This document shows, piece by piece, positions 45,836 to 54,850 of a stretch of 64,000 nucleotides of DNA. The notes below the pieces were generated by a model, which saw only the letters and a program-made list of their open reading frames with translations, ran no database searches and was not told where the DNA came from. A program made the translations under genes and the position numbers. Every line of letters starts with the position of its first letter. Within the stretch, counting starts at the first letter, position 1. This DNA comes from CAXBNB01 sp040222275 (lineage in GTDB: Bacteria > Bacteroidota > Bacteroidia > Cytophagales > Cyclobacteriaceae), in the NCBI GenBank assembly GCA_040222275.1, contig JAVKDJ010000013.1, positions 186,001-250,000 on the forward strand. Reading direction: 5' to 3'.

Positions 45836-46411
45836 ATGAAGCCAAAAAAGCAAAACCAAACAACGGACGAACAACTGATCAAACAATTTCAACAAGGCGA
45901 CCAATTGGCCATGGGGGAGCTGTATTCACGCTACTATATGCTGGTGTTTGCCAAAAGTTTGTCTTTTGTAAAAAACACGGATGATGCCGCCGACCTGGCC
46001 CAGGACATTATGTTGCGGGTGATGGAAAAGGCAGGGACATTTAAGCAGGAATCAAAGTTTTCTACCTGGTTGTATGCCATTACTTTCAACTATTGCACCG
46101 ATAGGGTAAGAAAAAACAAAAACAGGTATTATGAGTATATGGACGTCCTCGATTCCCATATCGATCACAGCACCGAAGATCAGGATTTGGTTTTTGAAAA
46201 TGAAACCAAAGAAAAAGTGGCGGAGGAAGCCCTGATGGCTATATCGCGCGAAGACCATGAATTGTTGCTGATGAAATACCAACTCAACAAATCGATCCAT
46301 GAACTACAGTCCATCTACAACCTTTCTGCCAGTGCTGTGAAAATGCGCCTGATGAGGGCCCGGGAGAAGGCTGCCACCATTTACAACGCATATTCACTGG
46401 GAGCAGCCTGA
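45836..46411 (+). CDS. ECF-type RNA polymerase sigma factor
   Basis: A 191-residue sigma-70 family protein of extracytoplasmic-function type. Region 2 is visible at about residues 20-90 (FQQGDQLAMGELYSRYYMLVFAKSL, DDAADLAQDIMLRVMEK, FSTWLYAITFNYCTDRVRK) and region 4 at about 125-180 (LLMKYQLNKSIHELQSIYNLSASAVKMRLMRAREK). There is no adjacent anti-sigma gene with a membrane segment, so the control mechanism is unclear. The ATG at 45836 is preferred to the in-frame TTG at 45782, which lies inside the promoter element. Confidence 0.9.
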   Translation: MKPKKQNQTTDEQLIKQFQQGDQLAMGELYSRYYMLVFAKSLSFVKNTDDAADLAQDIMLRVMEKAGTFKQESKFSTWLYAITFNYCTDRVRKNKNRYYEYMDVLDSHIDHSTEDQDLVFENETKEKVAEEALMAISREDHELLLMKYQLNKSIHELQSIYNLSASAVKMRLMRAREKAATIYNAYSLGAA

Positions 46412-46515
46412 TATACGAACATACCGCATACCGCAGCTTCACTGGATATTTCATTTAGTCATGTGACCGGTTGAATTATTTACGTCTAAATGTTTAAATT
46501 TAAAACTAACAAAAA

Positions 46516-46998
46516 ATGAAAAGTATTTTTTCTATCCTAATGTTACTCGGAGTAGTGGCATACGGAGCAAATGAGGGAGCACCGAAAGTAGTTTCAAAAG
46601 CATTTTCAACCAAGTACAAAGGAGCAGAAAATGTCTATTGGGTAGTTGAACAGGGCAATCATCAGGTATCATTTGAGCATGAAAATTTCACAAAAGAGGC
46701 GACCTTTAAAAAGGACGGAACATGGGTGATGACAGTGACCACATTGGACACGGAAGATTTGATGACCTGTATCAATGATGTGCTCAACGATGACTATTTT
46801 GGCCCTGTAGTATTGGATGCAGAATTTGTGGAAAAACCGGATTCGGAGAAATACTACATTACCATAGAAGATGCCGAAGAATTTGTAGAAGATGAAGAGG
46901 GTGACGAAGAAGGTGTCGAGGAAGAAATCTCATACATCCGACTGGTATTCGCCTCAGACTGTGAATTCCTTGGTGAAGAGCAACTTGCAGATAATTAA
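46516..46998 (+). CDS. Exported PepSY-like small protein
   Basis: A 160-residue protein with a signal peptide (MKSIFSILMLLGVVAYGA) and a beta-rich body in which PKVVSKAFSTKYKGAENVYWVVEQGNHQVSF resembles the PepSY-like/DUF2874 family of Bacteroidota. The C-terminal part is very acidic (EEFVEDEEGDEEGVEEE), possibly calcium-binding. The gene lies 17 bases upstream of the PLP enzyme, so it may be the first gene of that operon, but its nature (exported, non-enzymatic) differs from the rest. Confidence 0.7.
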   Translation: MKSIFSILMLLGVVAYGANEGAPKVVSKAFSTKYKGAENVYWVVEQGNHQVSFEHENFTKEATFKKDGTWVMTVTTLDTEDLMTCINDVLNDDYFGPVVLDAEFVEKPDSEKYYITIEDAEEFVEDEEGDEEGVEEEISYIRLVFASDCEFLGEEQLADN

Positions 46999-47015
46999 GT
47001 GAGCCGTAAGGTATA

Positions 47016-48092
47016 ATGGACGAAAAAAAAGAGGACAAACCACAAAAAAACCAGGTAAGTCAAAATGCCATCTCACAGGAGTCTAAAAAACTCAGTGAGA
47101 TGGTAAAAGACCAGAAACTCTCCCTGCTGGATAGGATTGAGTGCTACGAAGACATCATCAATATTGAAGTAGGGGATACCGCTTTATTGCGCGCCAGAAA
47201 CATAGAGCGCGAAGCAGGGGTGAGGCAACTCTTTATGAAATTCGAAGGGGGCAACCCCACCGGCACCCAAAAGGACCGCATAGCTTTCGCCCAATGCCAT
47301 GATGCCCTCCGGCGCGGATACGATACCATTACTGTAGCCACCTGTGGCAACTATGGTGCATCTGTGGCGCTGGCTGCCAGTCTGGCGGGTTTGCGTTGTA
47401 TTATTTTTATTCCGGAAAACTACCACACTCTTCGTGTGGTGGAAATGGAAAATGTAGGTAGCGAAGTACACCGGGTCAAGGGTTTGTATGAGGACAGTGT
47501 AAACCATTCCAGTGAACAGGCCAGTATCAACCGGTGGTATGATGCCAACCCCGGAGCGGTCAATACCCCCTTGCAAATCATAGCCTATGCAGAAATTGCC
47601 AATGAAATTTATGACCAACTAAGGGACGCCCCCAAGGTGGTGTCAGTGCCCGTTTCCAACGGTACTTTATTGGCTGGGGTCTATCGTGGGTTTGTAAGCC
47701 TGTACAAAAGGGGCAAGACCTCAAGGGTGCCGCTTATGGTTGCTTCTTCTTCCACGAGGAAAAACCCTATCATCTATTCGTTCAAGAAAGGCCTGGACTA
47801 CTGTGCCGACCTGGTACCGGAGAAAATAAAGGAAACTGCTGTGAACGAACCCCTGATCAACTGGCACAGCTTCGATGGCGAAGAGGCACTTTATGCCATA
47901 AGGGAATCCAAAGGTGGGGCATACAACATCAGCGATGAAAAAATGCTAAAGACATCAAAATTATTAAAGGAAAAAGAAGGACTACATGTGCTGCCAGCAT
48001 CGGTGGCCGGGTTGGTGGCCCTGTTGGAAATGGACAAGGAGAAAGACCTGGAGCCAGACCGATATGTAGCGATTTTAACAAGCAGAAAATGA
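47016..48092 (+). CDS. Threonine-synthase-like PLP enzyme (fold type II)
   Basis: A 358-residue cytoplasmic PLP-dependent lyase/synthase of the threonine synthase/cysteine synthase superfamily. The Schiff-base lysine is Lys86 in GGNPTGTQKDR, and the phosphate-binding loop is probably CGNYG at residues 110-114. It is shorter than canonical threonine synthase and lacks the N-terminal zinc ribbon seen in some. Relatives act on phosphohomoserine, serine, threonine or diaminopropionate-type substrates; here the substrate is unknown. It overlaps the DUF1611 gene by four bases and so belongs functionally with the amino-acid-epimerising genes that follow. Confidence 0.85.
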   Translation: MDEKKEDKPQKNQVSQNAISQESKKLSEMVKDQKLSLLDRIECYEDIINIEVGDTALLRARNIEREAGVRQLFMKFEGGNPTGTQKDRIAFAQCHDALRRGYDTITVATCGNYGASVALAASLAGLRCIIFIPENYHTLRVVEMENVGSEVHRVKGLYEDSVNHSSEQASINRWYDANPGAVNTPLQIIAYAEIANEIYDQLRDAPKVVSVPVSNGTLLAGVYRGFVSLYKRGKTSRVPLMVASSSTRKNPIIYSFKKGLDYCADLVPEKIKETAVNEPLINWHSFDGEEALYAIRESKGGAYNISDEKMLKTSKLLKEKEGLHVLPASVAGLVALLEMDKEKDLEPDRYVAILTSRK

Positions 48093-49147
48093 AAAAAACA
48101 ATAGACGGCAAAGCAATAGTGTATTGCGAAGGTGCATTCAATACCCCCAATGGCAAAACAGCCCATGGGCTGGTAAGGTTTACCGAAAGATATGAGGTGA
48201 TGGGGGTAATAGACCCCACCTACGCCGGGCAGGACGCCGGGGAAGTACTGGATGGTAAAAAGAATGGCATACCGGTTTTTTCAAGTTTTGCTGATGCCTG
48301 GAAAAACCTCACCGATATAAGGTGTTTTGTCATTGGCCTTGCACCCGATGGCGGGCGATTGCCTGCCCAGGCCCGTGCTGTTATACAAGAAGCGCTGGAA
48401 ATGGGATTGAATGTTGATTCAGGTTTGCACGATTTTTTGTACAAAGATGAAAAGCTTGTGGCTTTGGCCAAAAAAAATGGTTGCAGAATCCGGGACATCA
48501 GGCGCACCCCGGAGCGCGACGAGCTTCATTTCTTTTCCGGGAAAATAGAAAAAGTGGACTGTTTGAAATTGGCCGTATTGGGCACGGATTCAGCTGTGGG
48601 CAAAAGGACTACAGCCTGGATTATTGTACATGGGTTAAGGCAGGGGGGCAGGAAAGCAGAGATGATCGGTACAGGCCAGACAGGCTGGATGCAGGGGGCA
48701 AAGTATTCCATGGTGATGGATTCACTGATCAACGATTTTGTGTCAGGGGAAATCGAACATGCCGTCTATGAAGCCTGGAAAAACGAATCCCCGGATGCCA
48801 TAGTCATAGAGGGGCAGGGTAGCCTGATGAACCCAGCCTATCCCGGTGGGTTCGAAATACTGGCTGCCGGAAGGCCCGATTATGTCATTTTGCAGCACGC
48901 CCCCAGAAGGCTGGAATACGATGGCTTTCCGGGATACCCCATTCAGCCACTCAATGAACAAATAGCGGCCATAGAAATGATTTCTGGCAAAAAAGTATTG
49001 GCCATTACCCTGAACCATGAAGGTATGGAAAAAAATGAGATCGAATGGGAATGTGATAAAATTACAGTGGACACTGGACTCCTGTGCACTGATGTATTAC
49101 ACGACGGGCCGGGGAAACTTGTCGGATTGATAAAGAAATACCTGTGA
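48089..49147 (+). CDS. DUF1611 P-loop protein (DgcN type)
   Basis: A 352-residue DUF1611 protein: N-terminal Rossmann-like part (VMGVIDPTYAGQDAGEVLDG), then a P-loop GTDSAVGK at residues 165-172 and GTGQTGWMQG. A characterised member, DgcN, is reported as a D-glutamate N-acetyltransferase that works with the racemase DgcA in D-glutamate use. Here an enolase-superfamily enzyme of the DgcA kind sits two genes downstream, so similar chemistry is likely. The substrate could also be a glutamyl or other D-amino compound. The gene overlaps both neighbours by four bases. Confidence 0.85.
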   Translation: MKKTIDGKAIVYCEGAFNTPNGKTAHGLVRFTERYEVMGVIDPTYAGQDAGEVLDGKKNGIPVFSSFADAWKNLTDIRCFVIGLAPDGGRLPAQARAVIQEALEMGLNVDSGLHDFLYKDEKLVALAKKNGCRIRDIRRTPERDELHFFSGKIEKVDCLKLAVLGTDSAVGKRTTAWIIVHGLRQGGRKAEMIGTGQTGWMQGAKYSMVMDSLINDFVSGEIEHAVYEAWKNESPDAIVIEGQGSLMNPAYPGGFEILAAGRPDYVILQHAPRRLEYDGFPGYPIQPLNEQIAAIEMISGKKVLAITLNHEGMEKNEIEWECDKITVDTGLLCTDVLHDGPGKLVGLIKKYL

Positions 49148-51498
49148 AAGCATCTGTAGATACCAAAGAAGGTATTGGCCTGAGGGAGTTTGTCACCTTC
49201 AGGCAATTGAAGGCAGGGCCGGTGGTACTGGAAGCCAAAAGGGTAAAGGTACCTTATACACTCACCATGCACGATGGAGCCACCGTATCCAATGAACTGA
49301 TCTACACCTATTCGGAAAAAGTATTTGACAAAAACCGGCAGGAAGATGTCAACCTCGCCTCTATGATGGGTGTGCAGGTGGCGATGAACTATGGCCTGTT
49401 TTGTGAGGAAATGGTTTTCGATGGGATTTTTGATGATGCCGATCAGCGTTTTATCCTCGACATGGTGGAGAACACCTCCAGGGAGATTTATGTCAATAAA
49501 CTATTGGTGCCCAATGAGTTTTTAAAACAGGGATATGAAAAAGTAAAGGTTGAAAAATTTAAAAGATATACTGCAGCAAAAATCTTTTTTACCAATACCG
49601 ATTTTAAGGCTGAAGAAGATACCTGGAACCTCTCGCCAACAGGCAAGGAAGAATATGTAATATTGAGCAGCGGGGGCAAGGACAGCCTGCTGAGCTATGG
49701 TGTGATAAAAGACCTGGGGCATGGTGCCCACCCGGTTTTTATCAATGAGTCCGGGCGTCACTGGTTTACGGCTATCAATGCCTTCAAACACATGGAAGGG
49801 ATAGAACCCAATACATCTCGGGTGTGGTGCAATAGCGACAGGGTTTTCAACTGGATGCTGCGCCAGATGCCGTTCATTCGGGAAAATTTCGCCGATATCC
49901 GGGCAGATATTTATCCCATCAGGCTTTGGACTGTGGCCGTTTTCCTGTTTGGTGTATTGCCTATTGCACGAAAAAGAAAAGTGGGCAACATCCTTATTGG
50001 GGATGAGTACGATACTACACTCAAACTCAACCATGAGGGCATCACCCACTATGGAGGGCTGTACGACCAGAGCAAGTATTTTGACAATGCCCTTACCCGT
50101 TACTATATGAAAAAAGGGTGGGGCATCCATCAGTTTTCCATACTAAGGAGCCTCTCCGAATTGCTGATCCTTAAAATCCTGGTAAAAAGGTACCCTGACC
50201 TGCAGGCCCAGCAGGTATCGTGCCATGCAGCCCATGAGAAAAACGGCAGGATATACCCATGTGGCAATTGTGAAAAATGCAGGCGGATTGTAGGGATGCT
50301 TTCAGTTTTGGGTGAAGACCCCCGAAACTGTGGGTATTCCGACGAACAAATAGCCAGGGCTTTCAAGTCGCTGGAAGCCAAAAAAGTGAAACAAATCGGA
50401 CAGGATGCGGCACACCTTTTTCACTTGTTGTTGGAAAAAGGCTTGGTGGAAAACAACGAGCACACCCGAAAACTGGCAAAGCCACATGAGCAAATATTGA
50501 AACTGCGCTTCGATAATGAGCGCAGTATGATGGCGGATTTGCCCACAGGGATCAGAAAGCCACTGTTTGAGCTATTTCTCCATTATAGCAATGGGGCCGT
50601 AAAGCTAAAAGACCGAAAATGGGAAGATGTGGACCCTTTTCAAAATGGCCTGATCAATGCAACCTACCCTTTTGAAATAAAAAGGACAAACCCAAAAACG
50701 ATGAATTCTTCAAATGTCAACAACTACCACTGGGAATCGCTCACCTGGAAGGAACTGGAAGAGCGCCTGAAAATTGTGGATACGGCCATCCTGCCTTGTG
50801 GGGCTATAGAGCAGCATGGGCCACACCTGCCTGTGGATATAGATTATTTCGATGCTGTCTATCTGGCCAACAAGGTGGTGGAGGCATGTAGCGACCCCAA
50901 GCCCTTTGTATTGCCACCGATCCCCTATGGTGTGTCTTATCATCATGAGGAATTTAAAGGTACCCTGAGTGTGACCAACGATGCACTCTCAAGGTTTGTT
51001 TATGACATTGGCATGGGGCTGGCAAAAAACGGTATCAAAAAATTGATCATACTCAATGGCCATGGTGACAATGCACCGACACTGAGTTATGCAGCACAAA
51101 TGATCAATAGGGATGCAGAGATTTTCGTATGTGTCGATACCGGCGAAACCAGTGATATCGACCTCAATGATTTGATCGAAACCCCCAACGACATCCATGC
51201 CGGGGAGATTGAGACCAGTACTACATTGGCCATCAGGCCCGAAGTAGTGCAAATGGACAAGGCGGTAAATGAAACCCTCAATTTCGGCAGCAAATACCTT
51301 GATTATACTTCCGACAGGGGAGTGGCCTGGTATGTCCGCACCAAAAGGATTTCAGCCAGCGGGGTAATGGGAGACCCTACCAAAGCCACGGAACAAAAAG
51401 GCAAAAAGATGTGGGAGATAATGGTGGCACACCTCGTCAAGTTTGTTGAGGAAGTGAAAAAAAGCAAGCTGGAGGATTTGTATCAAAGAAAATACTAA
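49144..51498 (+). CDS. PP-loop ATPase / creatininase-family fusion protein
   Basis: A 784-residue protein joining two enzymes. Residues 1-515 hold a PP-loop ATPase: SGGKDS at 176-181 and a cysteine cluster CGNCEKC at 373-379 like that of QueC-type proteins. The overall plan suggests an ATP-to-AMP adenylating enzyme, and a MurL-like ATP-dependent glutamate epimerase is one candidate. From Met520 on comes a complete creatininase-family amidohydrolase with Glu556-Gln-His558, NGHGDNAP and His685-Ala-Gly-Glu688 as metal ligands. The creatininase could have its own start at ATG 50701, but the frame is open throughout. Start is GTG 49144, overlapping the DUF1611 stop by four bases. Reaction is unknown. 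Confidence 0.85.
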   Translation: MKASVDTKEGIGLREFVTFRQLKAGPVVLEAKRVKVPYTLTMHDGATVSNELIYTYSEKVFDKNRQEDVNLASMMGVQVAMNYGLFCEEMVFDGIFDDADQRFILDMVENTSREIYVNKLLVPNEFLKQGYEKVKVEKFKRYTAAKIFFTNTDFKAEEDTWNLSPTGKEEYVILSSGGKDSLLSYGVIKDLGHGAHPVFINESGRHWFTAINAFKHMEGIEPNTSRVWCNSDRVFNWMLRQMPFIRENFADIRADIYPIRLWTVAVFLFGVLPIARKRKVGNILIGDEYDTTLKLNHEGITHYGGLYDQSKYFDNALTRYYMKKGWGIHQFSILRSLSELLILKILVKRYPDLQAQQVSCHAAHEKNGRIYPCGNCEKCRRIVGMLSVLGEDPRNCGYSDEQIARAFKSLEAKKVKQIGQDAAHLFHLLLEKGLVENNEHTRKLAKPHEQILKLRFDNERSMMADLPTGIRKPLFELFLHYSNGAVKLKDRKWEDVDPFQNGLINATYPFEIKRTNPKTMNSSNVNNYHWESLTWKELEERLKIVDTAILPCGAIEQHGPHLPVDIDYFDAVYLANKVVEACSDPKPFVLPPIPYGVSYHHEEFKGTLSVTNDALSRFVYDIGMGLAKNGIKKLIILNGHGDNAPTLSYAAQMINRDAEIFVCVDTGETSDIDLNDLIETPNDIHAGEIETSTTLAIRPEVVQMDKAVNETLNFGSKYLDYTSDRGVAWYVRTKRISASGVMGDPTKATEQKGKKMWEIMVAHLVKFVEEVKKSKLEDLYQRKY

Positions 51499-51499
51499 G

Positions 51500-52561
51500 A
51501 TGAAAATCGTTTCTGCCGAATGCTGGTGTGAAAACCTGCGCCTGATGGAGCCTTATACCATCGCCTACGAATCCATTGATGAGGCCAGCAATGTATTTAT
51601 AAAAATCAATACGGACCAGGGGCATATTGGCTGGGGCTGTGCTGCCCCAGATCTGGAAGTGACCGGCGAAACTGGCGAAACGGTGCTCAATGCTTTCAAA
51701 AAGGTAATAGAACCGTTTCTGACAGGAAGGGATCCTTTCCATTATGCCCGTATTTTAGAAGAACTTAAAAAACTCTTAAAAAATCAACCATCAGCCTTGG
51801 CGATGGTGGACACCGCCCTGTTCGACCTGATCGGAAAAAAGGCCCAGGAGCCGGTGTACCGATTGCTCGGTGGCTATAGGGCAAGCATTCCCACAAGCGT
51901 GACCATCGGGATACTTCCACTGGCGGAAACCCTGGAAAAAGCCCGCGACTTTATGGCCCAGGGGTTTACCATCCTCAAAGTAAAGGGGGGCAAAAGCATG
52001 GAAGAAGATGTGGAGCGTGTTATACGGTTGAGGGAAATGCTTGGCAAGGGCGTGGAATTGCGCTTTGATGCCAATCAGGGCTTCACGGTAGCCCAGTCCG
52101 TTGCGTTTATCGAGCAAACCAAACACATCCATATAGAATTGCTCGAACAACCCACACAAAAGGAAAATGCCGACCTGTTGAAGCAGGTAAGCAACCAGGT
52201 ACCTGTACCTGTAATGGCAGACGAAAGCATCATGACATTGAAAGATGTATTTCACCTCACCCGCCACAATTGTACAGATATGATCAATATCAAACTGATG
52301 AAAGTCGGGGGGATTGCTGAGGCACTTCGGATCAATGCCGTGGCAATGGCTGCCAATGTGGAAACCATGGTGGGTTGCATGGACGAATCTGCCATGGGGA
52401 TAGCCGCAGGTTTACATTTTGCATTGGCCCGTCCCAACATCCTATACGCAGACCTTGACGGGCATTTCGACCTCCTTGATGACCCCTTTGCTACAATGAT
52501 CCGATGTGAAAAGGGTGTACTCTACCCATCTGAGGCACCAGGGTTTGGGTGGAAAAAATAA
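51500..52561 (+). CDS. Enolase-superfamily epimerase (dipeptide epimerase / DgcA type)
   Basis: A 353-residue muconate-lactonizing/mandelate-racemase-like enzyme that epimerises the alpha carbon of amino-acid derivatives. The acid-base lysines are Lys162 (in LKVKGG) and Lys265 (INIKLMKVGG), and the magnesium ligands Asp190, Glu216 and Asp241 are all present. The DLDGHFDLLDDPF stretch near the C terminus is typical of L-Ala-D/L-Glu epimerases. With DUF1611 two genes upstream, an N-acyl-glutamate racemase (DgcA-like) is the leading alternative. It begins one base after the fusion gene. Confidence 0.88.
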   Translation: MKIVSAECWCENLRLMEPYTIAYESIDEASNVFIKINTDQGHIGWGCAAPDLEVTGETGETVLNAFKKVIEPFLTGRDPFHYARILEELKKLLKNQPSALAMVDTALFDLIGKKAQEPVYRLLGGYRASIPTSVTIGILPLAETLEKARDFMAQGFTILKVKGGKSMEEDVERVIRLREMLGKGVELRFDANQGFTVAQSVAFIEQTKHIHIELLEQPTQKENADLLKQVSNQVPVPVMADESIMTLKDVFHLTRHNCTDMINIKLMKVGGIAEALRINAVAMAANVETMVGCMDESAMGIAAGLHFALARPNILYADLDGHFDLLDDPFATMIRCEKGVLYPSEAPGFGWKK

Positions 52562-52587
52562 TCCGTATGAATTTTAATAAGTCCACA

Positions 52588-52619
52588 TTTTAGGTTAGGT
52601 AAAATTCACATACCTAAAA
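52588..52619. terminator. Possible terminator hairpin after the epimerase operon
   Basis: TTTTAGGT (52588-52595) pairs exactly with ACCTAAAA (52612-52619) over a 16-base loop, 27 bases after the epimerase stop. AT-rich stem and no long T-run on this strand, so termination is plausible only. Confidence 0.35.
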
Positions 52620-52652
52620 ATAAGATAACAACCGTTTGCCATTAACGTTTCC

Positions 52653-52686
52653 CACCTAACACCTAACACCTAACACCTAACACCTA
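52653..52686. repeat. CACCTAA microsatellite-like repeat
   Basis: Four perfect tandem CACCTAA heptamers and a partial fifth. It is the same length of unit as the TACTCAA repeat upstream of ftsZ and, like it, lies in the gap before a gene with no clear promoter. Confidence 0.85.
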
Positions 52687-52821
52687 CCATCCAACAATAT
52701 TTAAAATTTATATGTGACCATTCCCAATTTTTCAGTCAAAAGCTAAACAACATTAATCCAAGGGAGTGGGCGCCATGTGTCGCGAGCCTGGCGCTGCTTA
52801 AAAAATTAAAACTAAACCATT

Positions 52822-53514
52822 ATGAAGCTGAAATTTGAAGTACATGTGCGCTCAGTTTTGGAAATTCAGGAGTTGCCGGATGCATGGACCAGCGAAGATT
52901 ACAAAAACCTGCTCGAACTGGCCGACTTTGAAGACTGGGACGAAATAGACGAATCGGAGTTGAAGGATTATACTGTCATGGCCTTGCAGGACCTGGAAGA
53001 GGAGGAAGCCGCAACCATTGTGCTCGGCTATAAGTTTCAGGGCCGGCTCACTAAAGGGCAAATACAAAGCATAGTATATGACATGATGGAAGTAAACATC
53101 TGGGAAGAATACCAGAATATTGGCTTTCACCAGGATTTGTACAACTGTGCCGTGTTGCTTCGGTCGGTTTTTCCAAAGAAATTCCCAGAAACAGATGCAG
53201 TAAAATGTGTGGTGGCAGTTGATCCACTCGATCAGGCAGCAGAAAAGGCTTTGCTACAACCAGACAAAACCCTGCTTGTGCGGTTGCTGGCTGATGGTAT
53301 GACCGATCATGCCGTCATCAAGCGTTTGTTTGACGATCAACTGGCGGGAGGTGCTTTTCCTGAAGCCGAACATATTATATGGCATTTTGATAGTGAATTT
53401 CTGGGAAAGAAAGCGATTTTTACTATCTTTTCTTCATGGTATTGGCTAAGGCCATTGGACGAAGTATCAAACTATACATCTGGGGCAAACGCAAGCCCAA
53501 CAAAAACAGGATAA
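52822..53514 (+). CDS. Conserved-looking hypothetical protein
   Basis: A 230-residue cytoplasmic, acidic protein with no signal peptide or membrane segment. The N-terminal half is helical and rich in Asp and Glu (ADFEDWDEIDESELKDY), and the rest is mixed alpha/beta. I do not recognise a family. It is separated by one base from the CorC-type gene and lies in the same run as CorA and MarC, so a role tied to metal transport or envelope homeostasis is possible but unsupported. Confidence 0.75.
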   Translation: MKLKFEVHVRSVLEIQELPDAWTSEDYKNLLELADFEDWDEIDESELKDYTVMALQDLEEEEAATIVLGYKFQGRLTKGQIQSIVYDMMEVNIWEEYQNIGFHQDLYNCAVLLRSVFPKKFPETDAVKCVVAVDPLDQAAEKALLQPDKTLLVRLLADGMTDHAVIKRLFDDQLAGGAFPEAEHIIWHFDSEFLGKKAIFTIFSSWYWLRPLDEVSNYTSGANASPTKTG

Positions 53515-53539
53515 ATTGGAATTAGAACCGAGCTACGCA

Positions 53540-54850
53540 ATGGATGGATTTAAAATTGGCCTCACGGTCATTTTTATTATCCTGAATGGTTTTTTTGTAG
53601 CTGCAGAGTTTGCACTGGTAAAGATCAGCAAGAGCAAACTAAAGGTAATGATGAATGAGGGCAGGCCATTTGCCGTCACCGCCATGTGGCTTTTTAAAAG
53701 GCAAAACCTGGCCCTATCCGCTTGTCAGTTGGGTATTACCATGGCTTCCCTGGCACTTGGCTGGATAGGCGAGCCGGCCATTGCACATTTGATTACCCCA
53801 GTTATTTATGATATGGGCATCACCTCTGAGGGGCTCATCCACGGTATTGCTTTCACCATCGCCTTTACCCTCATTACTGCATTTCATATCGTTATAGGTG
53901 AGCAGGTGCCCAAGATTTATGCCATTAGAAAACCAGGAATCGTGTTTTTGGGCTGTGCCTGGCTACTAAAAGGATTTTATGTGGTACTCTACCCATTTAT
54001 GTATGTACTCAATTCTATTACCAACGTTTTTTTGAAATGGCTGGGAATAGAAGATTCTGACGAGCACGACACACCGTTGACCGAAGAAGAAATCAGGGCT
54101 TCCCTGAGCATTGCCCACGCTAAAGGGGAACTATCCAAAAACGAGCATAAGCTGTTAAATGCCGTATTCAGGTTCGATGACGAAGTGGCACGACAGATCA
54201 TGGAGCCGCGGAGCGAGGTGGAATACATGGACATCAACCGTTCATTCGCTGACAACCTCGAGTTCGCCAGGCAGTCCAAGCATACCAGGTTTCCCCTGTG
54301 CGAAGGCTCGTTGGACAAATTGCTGGGCGTAGTGCATATCAAGGACATCATTGGTTACGATGCAGACGATCATGTGGATTTGAGCACTTTTGTCCGTCAG
54401 CCGATGCTCATTCCGGAAAACATCCTGATAGGCCGGCTGCTCCAGGAGTTTAGGCTGGCCAGGCAACATTTTGCCTTTGTGCAGGACGAGCATGGTACCA
54501 TTCTGGGCATAGTTACTATGGAAGATGTATTGGAGGAGCTGGTGGGCAATATGCAGGATGAATTTGACCTGGAGGAACCCGAAATTGTAGAGCAGAAAGA
54601 TGGTAAGTTTGAAGTGGACGGGGATATCCAGGTAGATGATTTGAATACCCGGTTCGAACTCAACCTGACTACTGAAGATGCCAATACACTTTCGGGGCTG
54701 ATAGTGGAAAAATATGGCCACAAGCTGGAAAAAGGCCTACGCCTCAAACTTGACCGGGGAGTGGATGCTGAGATCATCGGTGTGGACGGTATCAGGGCCA
54801 CCAAAGTAGTTTTAACAATAGATACAAATAAGGACGATGAAGCAATTTGA
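53540..54850 (+). CDS. CorC/HlyC-family membrane CBS protein
   Basis: A 436-residue inner-membrane protein with an N-terminal DUF21/CNNM domain (four hydrophobic segments in the first 185 residues, NGFFVAAEFALVKI and ACQLGITMASLALGWIGEP). A pair of CBS domains (about 205-330, with MEPRSEVEYMD and FAFVQDEHGTILGIVTMEDVLEELVG) and a C-terminal CorC_HlyC domain (about 345-425) follow. Family members are linked to magnesium or cobalt efflux. The ATG at 53540 is preferred; an in-frame TTG at 53516 adds eight residues. It overlaps corA by 14 bases, which supports a magnesium role. Confidence 0.9.
   Translation: MDGFKIGLTVIFIILNGFFVAAEFALVKISKSKLKVMMNEGRPFAVTAMWLFKRQNLALSACQLGITMASLALGWIGEPAIAHLITPVIYDMGITSEGLIHGIAFTIAFTLITAFHIVIGEQVPKIYAIRKPGIVFLGCAWLLKGFYVVLYPFMYVLNSITNVFLKWLGIEDSDEHDTPLTEEEIRASLSIAHAKGELSKNEHKLLNAVFRFDDEVARQIMEPRSEVEYMDINRSFADNLEFARQSKHTRFPLCEGSLDKLLGVVHIKDIIGYDADDHVDLSTFVRQPMLIPENILIGRLLQEFRLARQHFAFVQDEHGTILGIVTMEDVLEELVGNMQDEFDLEEPEIVEQKDGKFEVDGDIQVDDLNTRFELNLTTEDANTLSGLIVEKYGHKLEKGLRLKLDRGVDAEIIGVDGIRATKVVLTIDTNKDDEAI

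Noticed and set aside
49144..50700. Calling the PP-loop half a queuosine-pathway QueC
   Set aside because: It is far longer than QueC, has an extra N-terminal domain, and no other queuosine genes are nearby.
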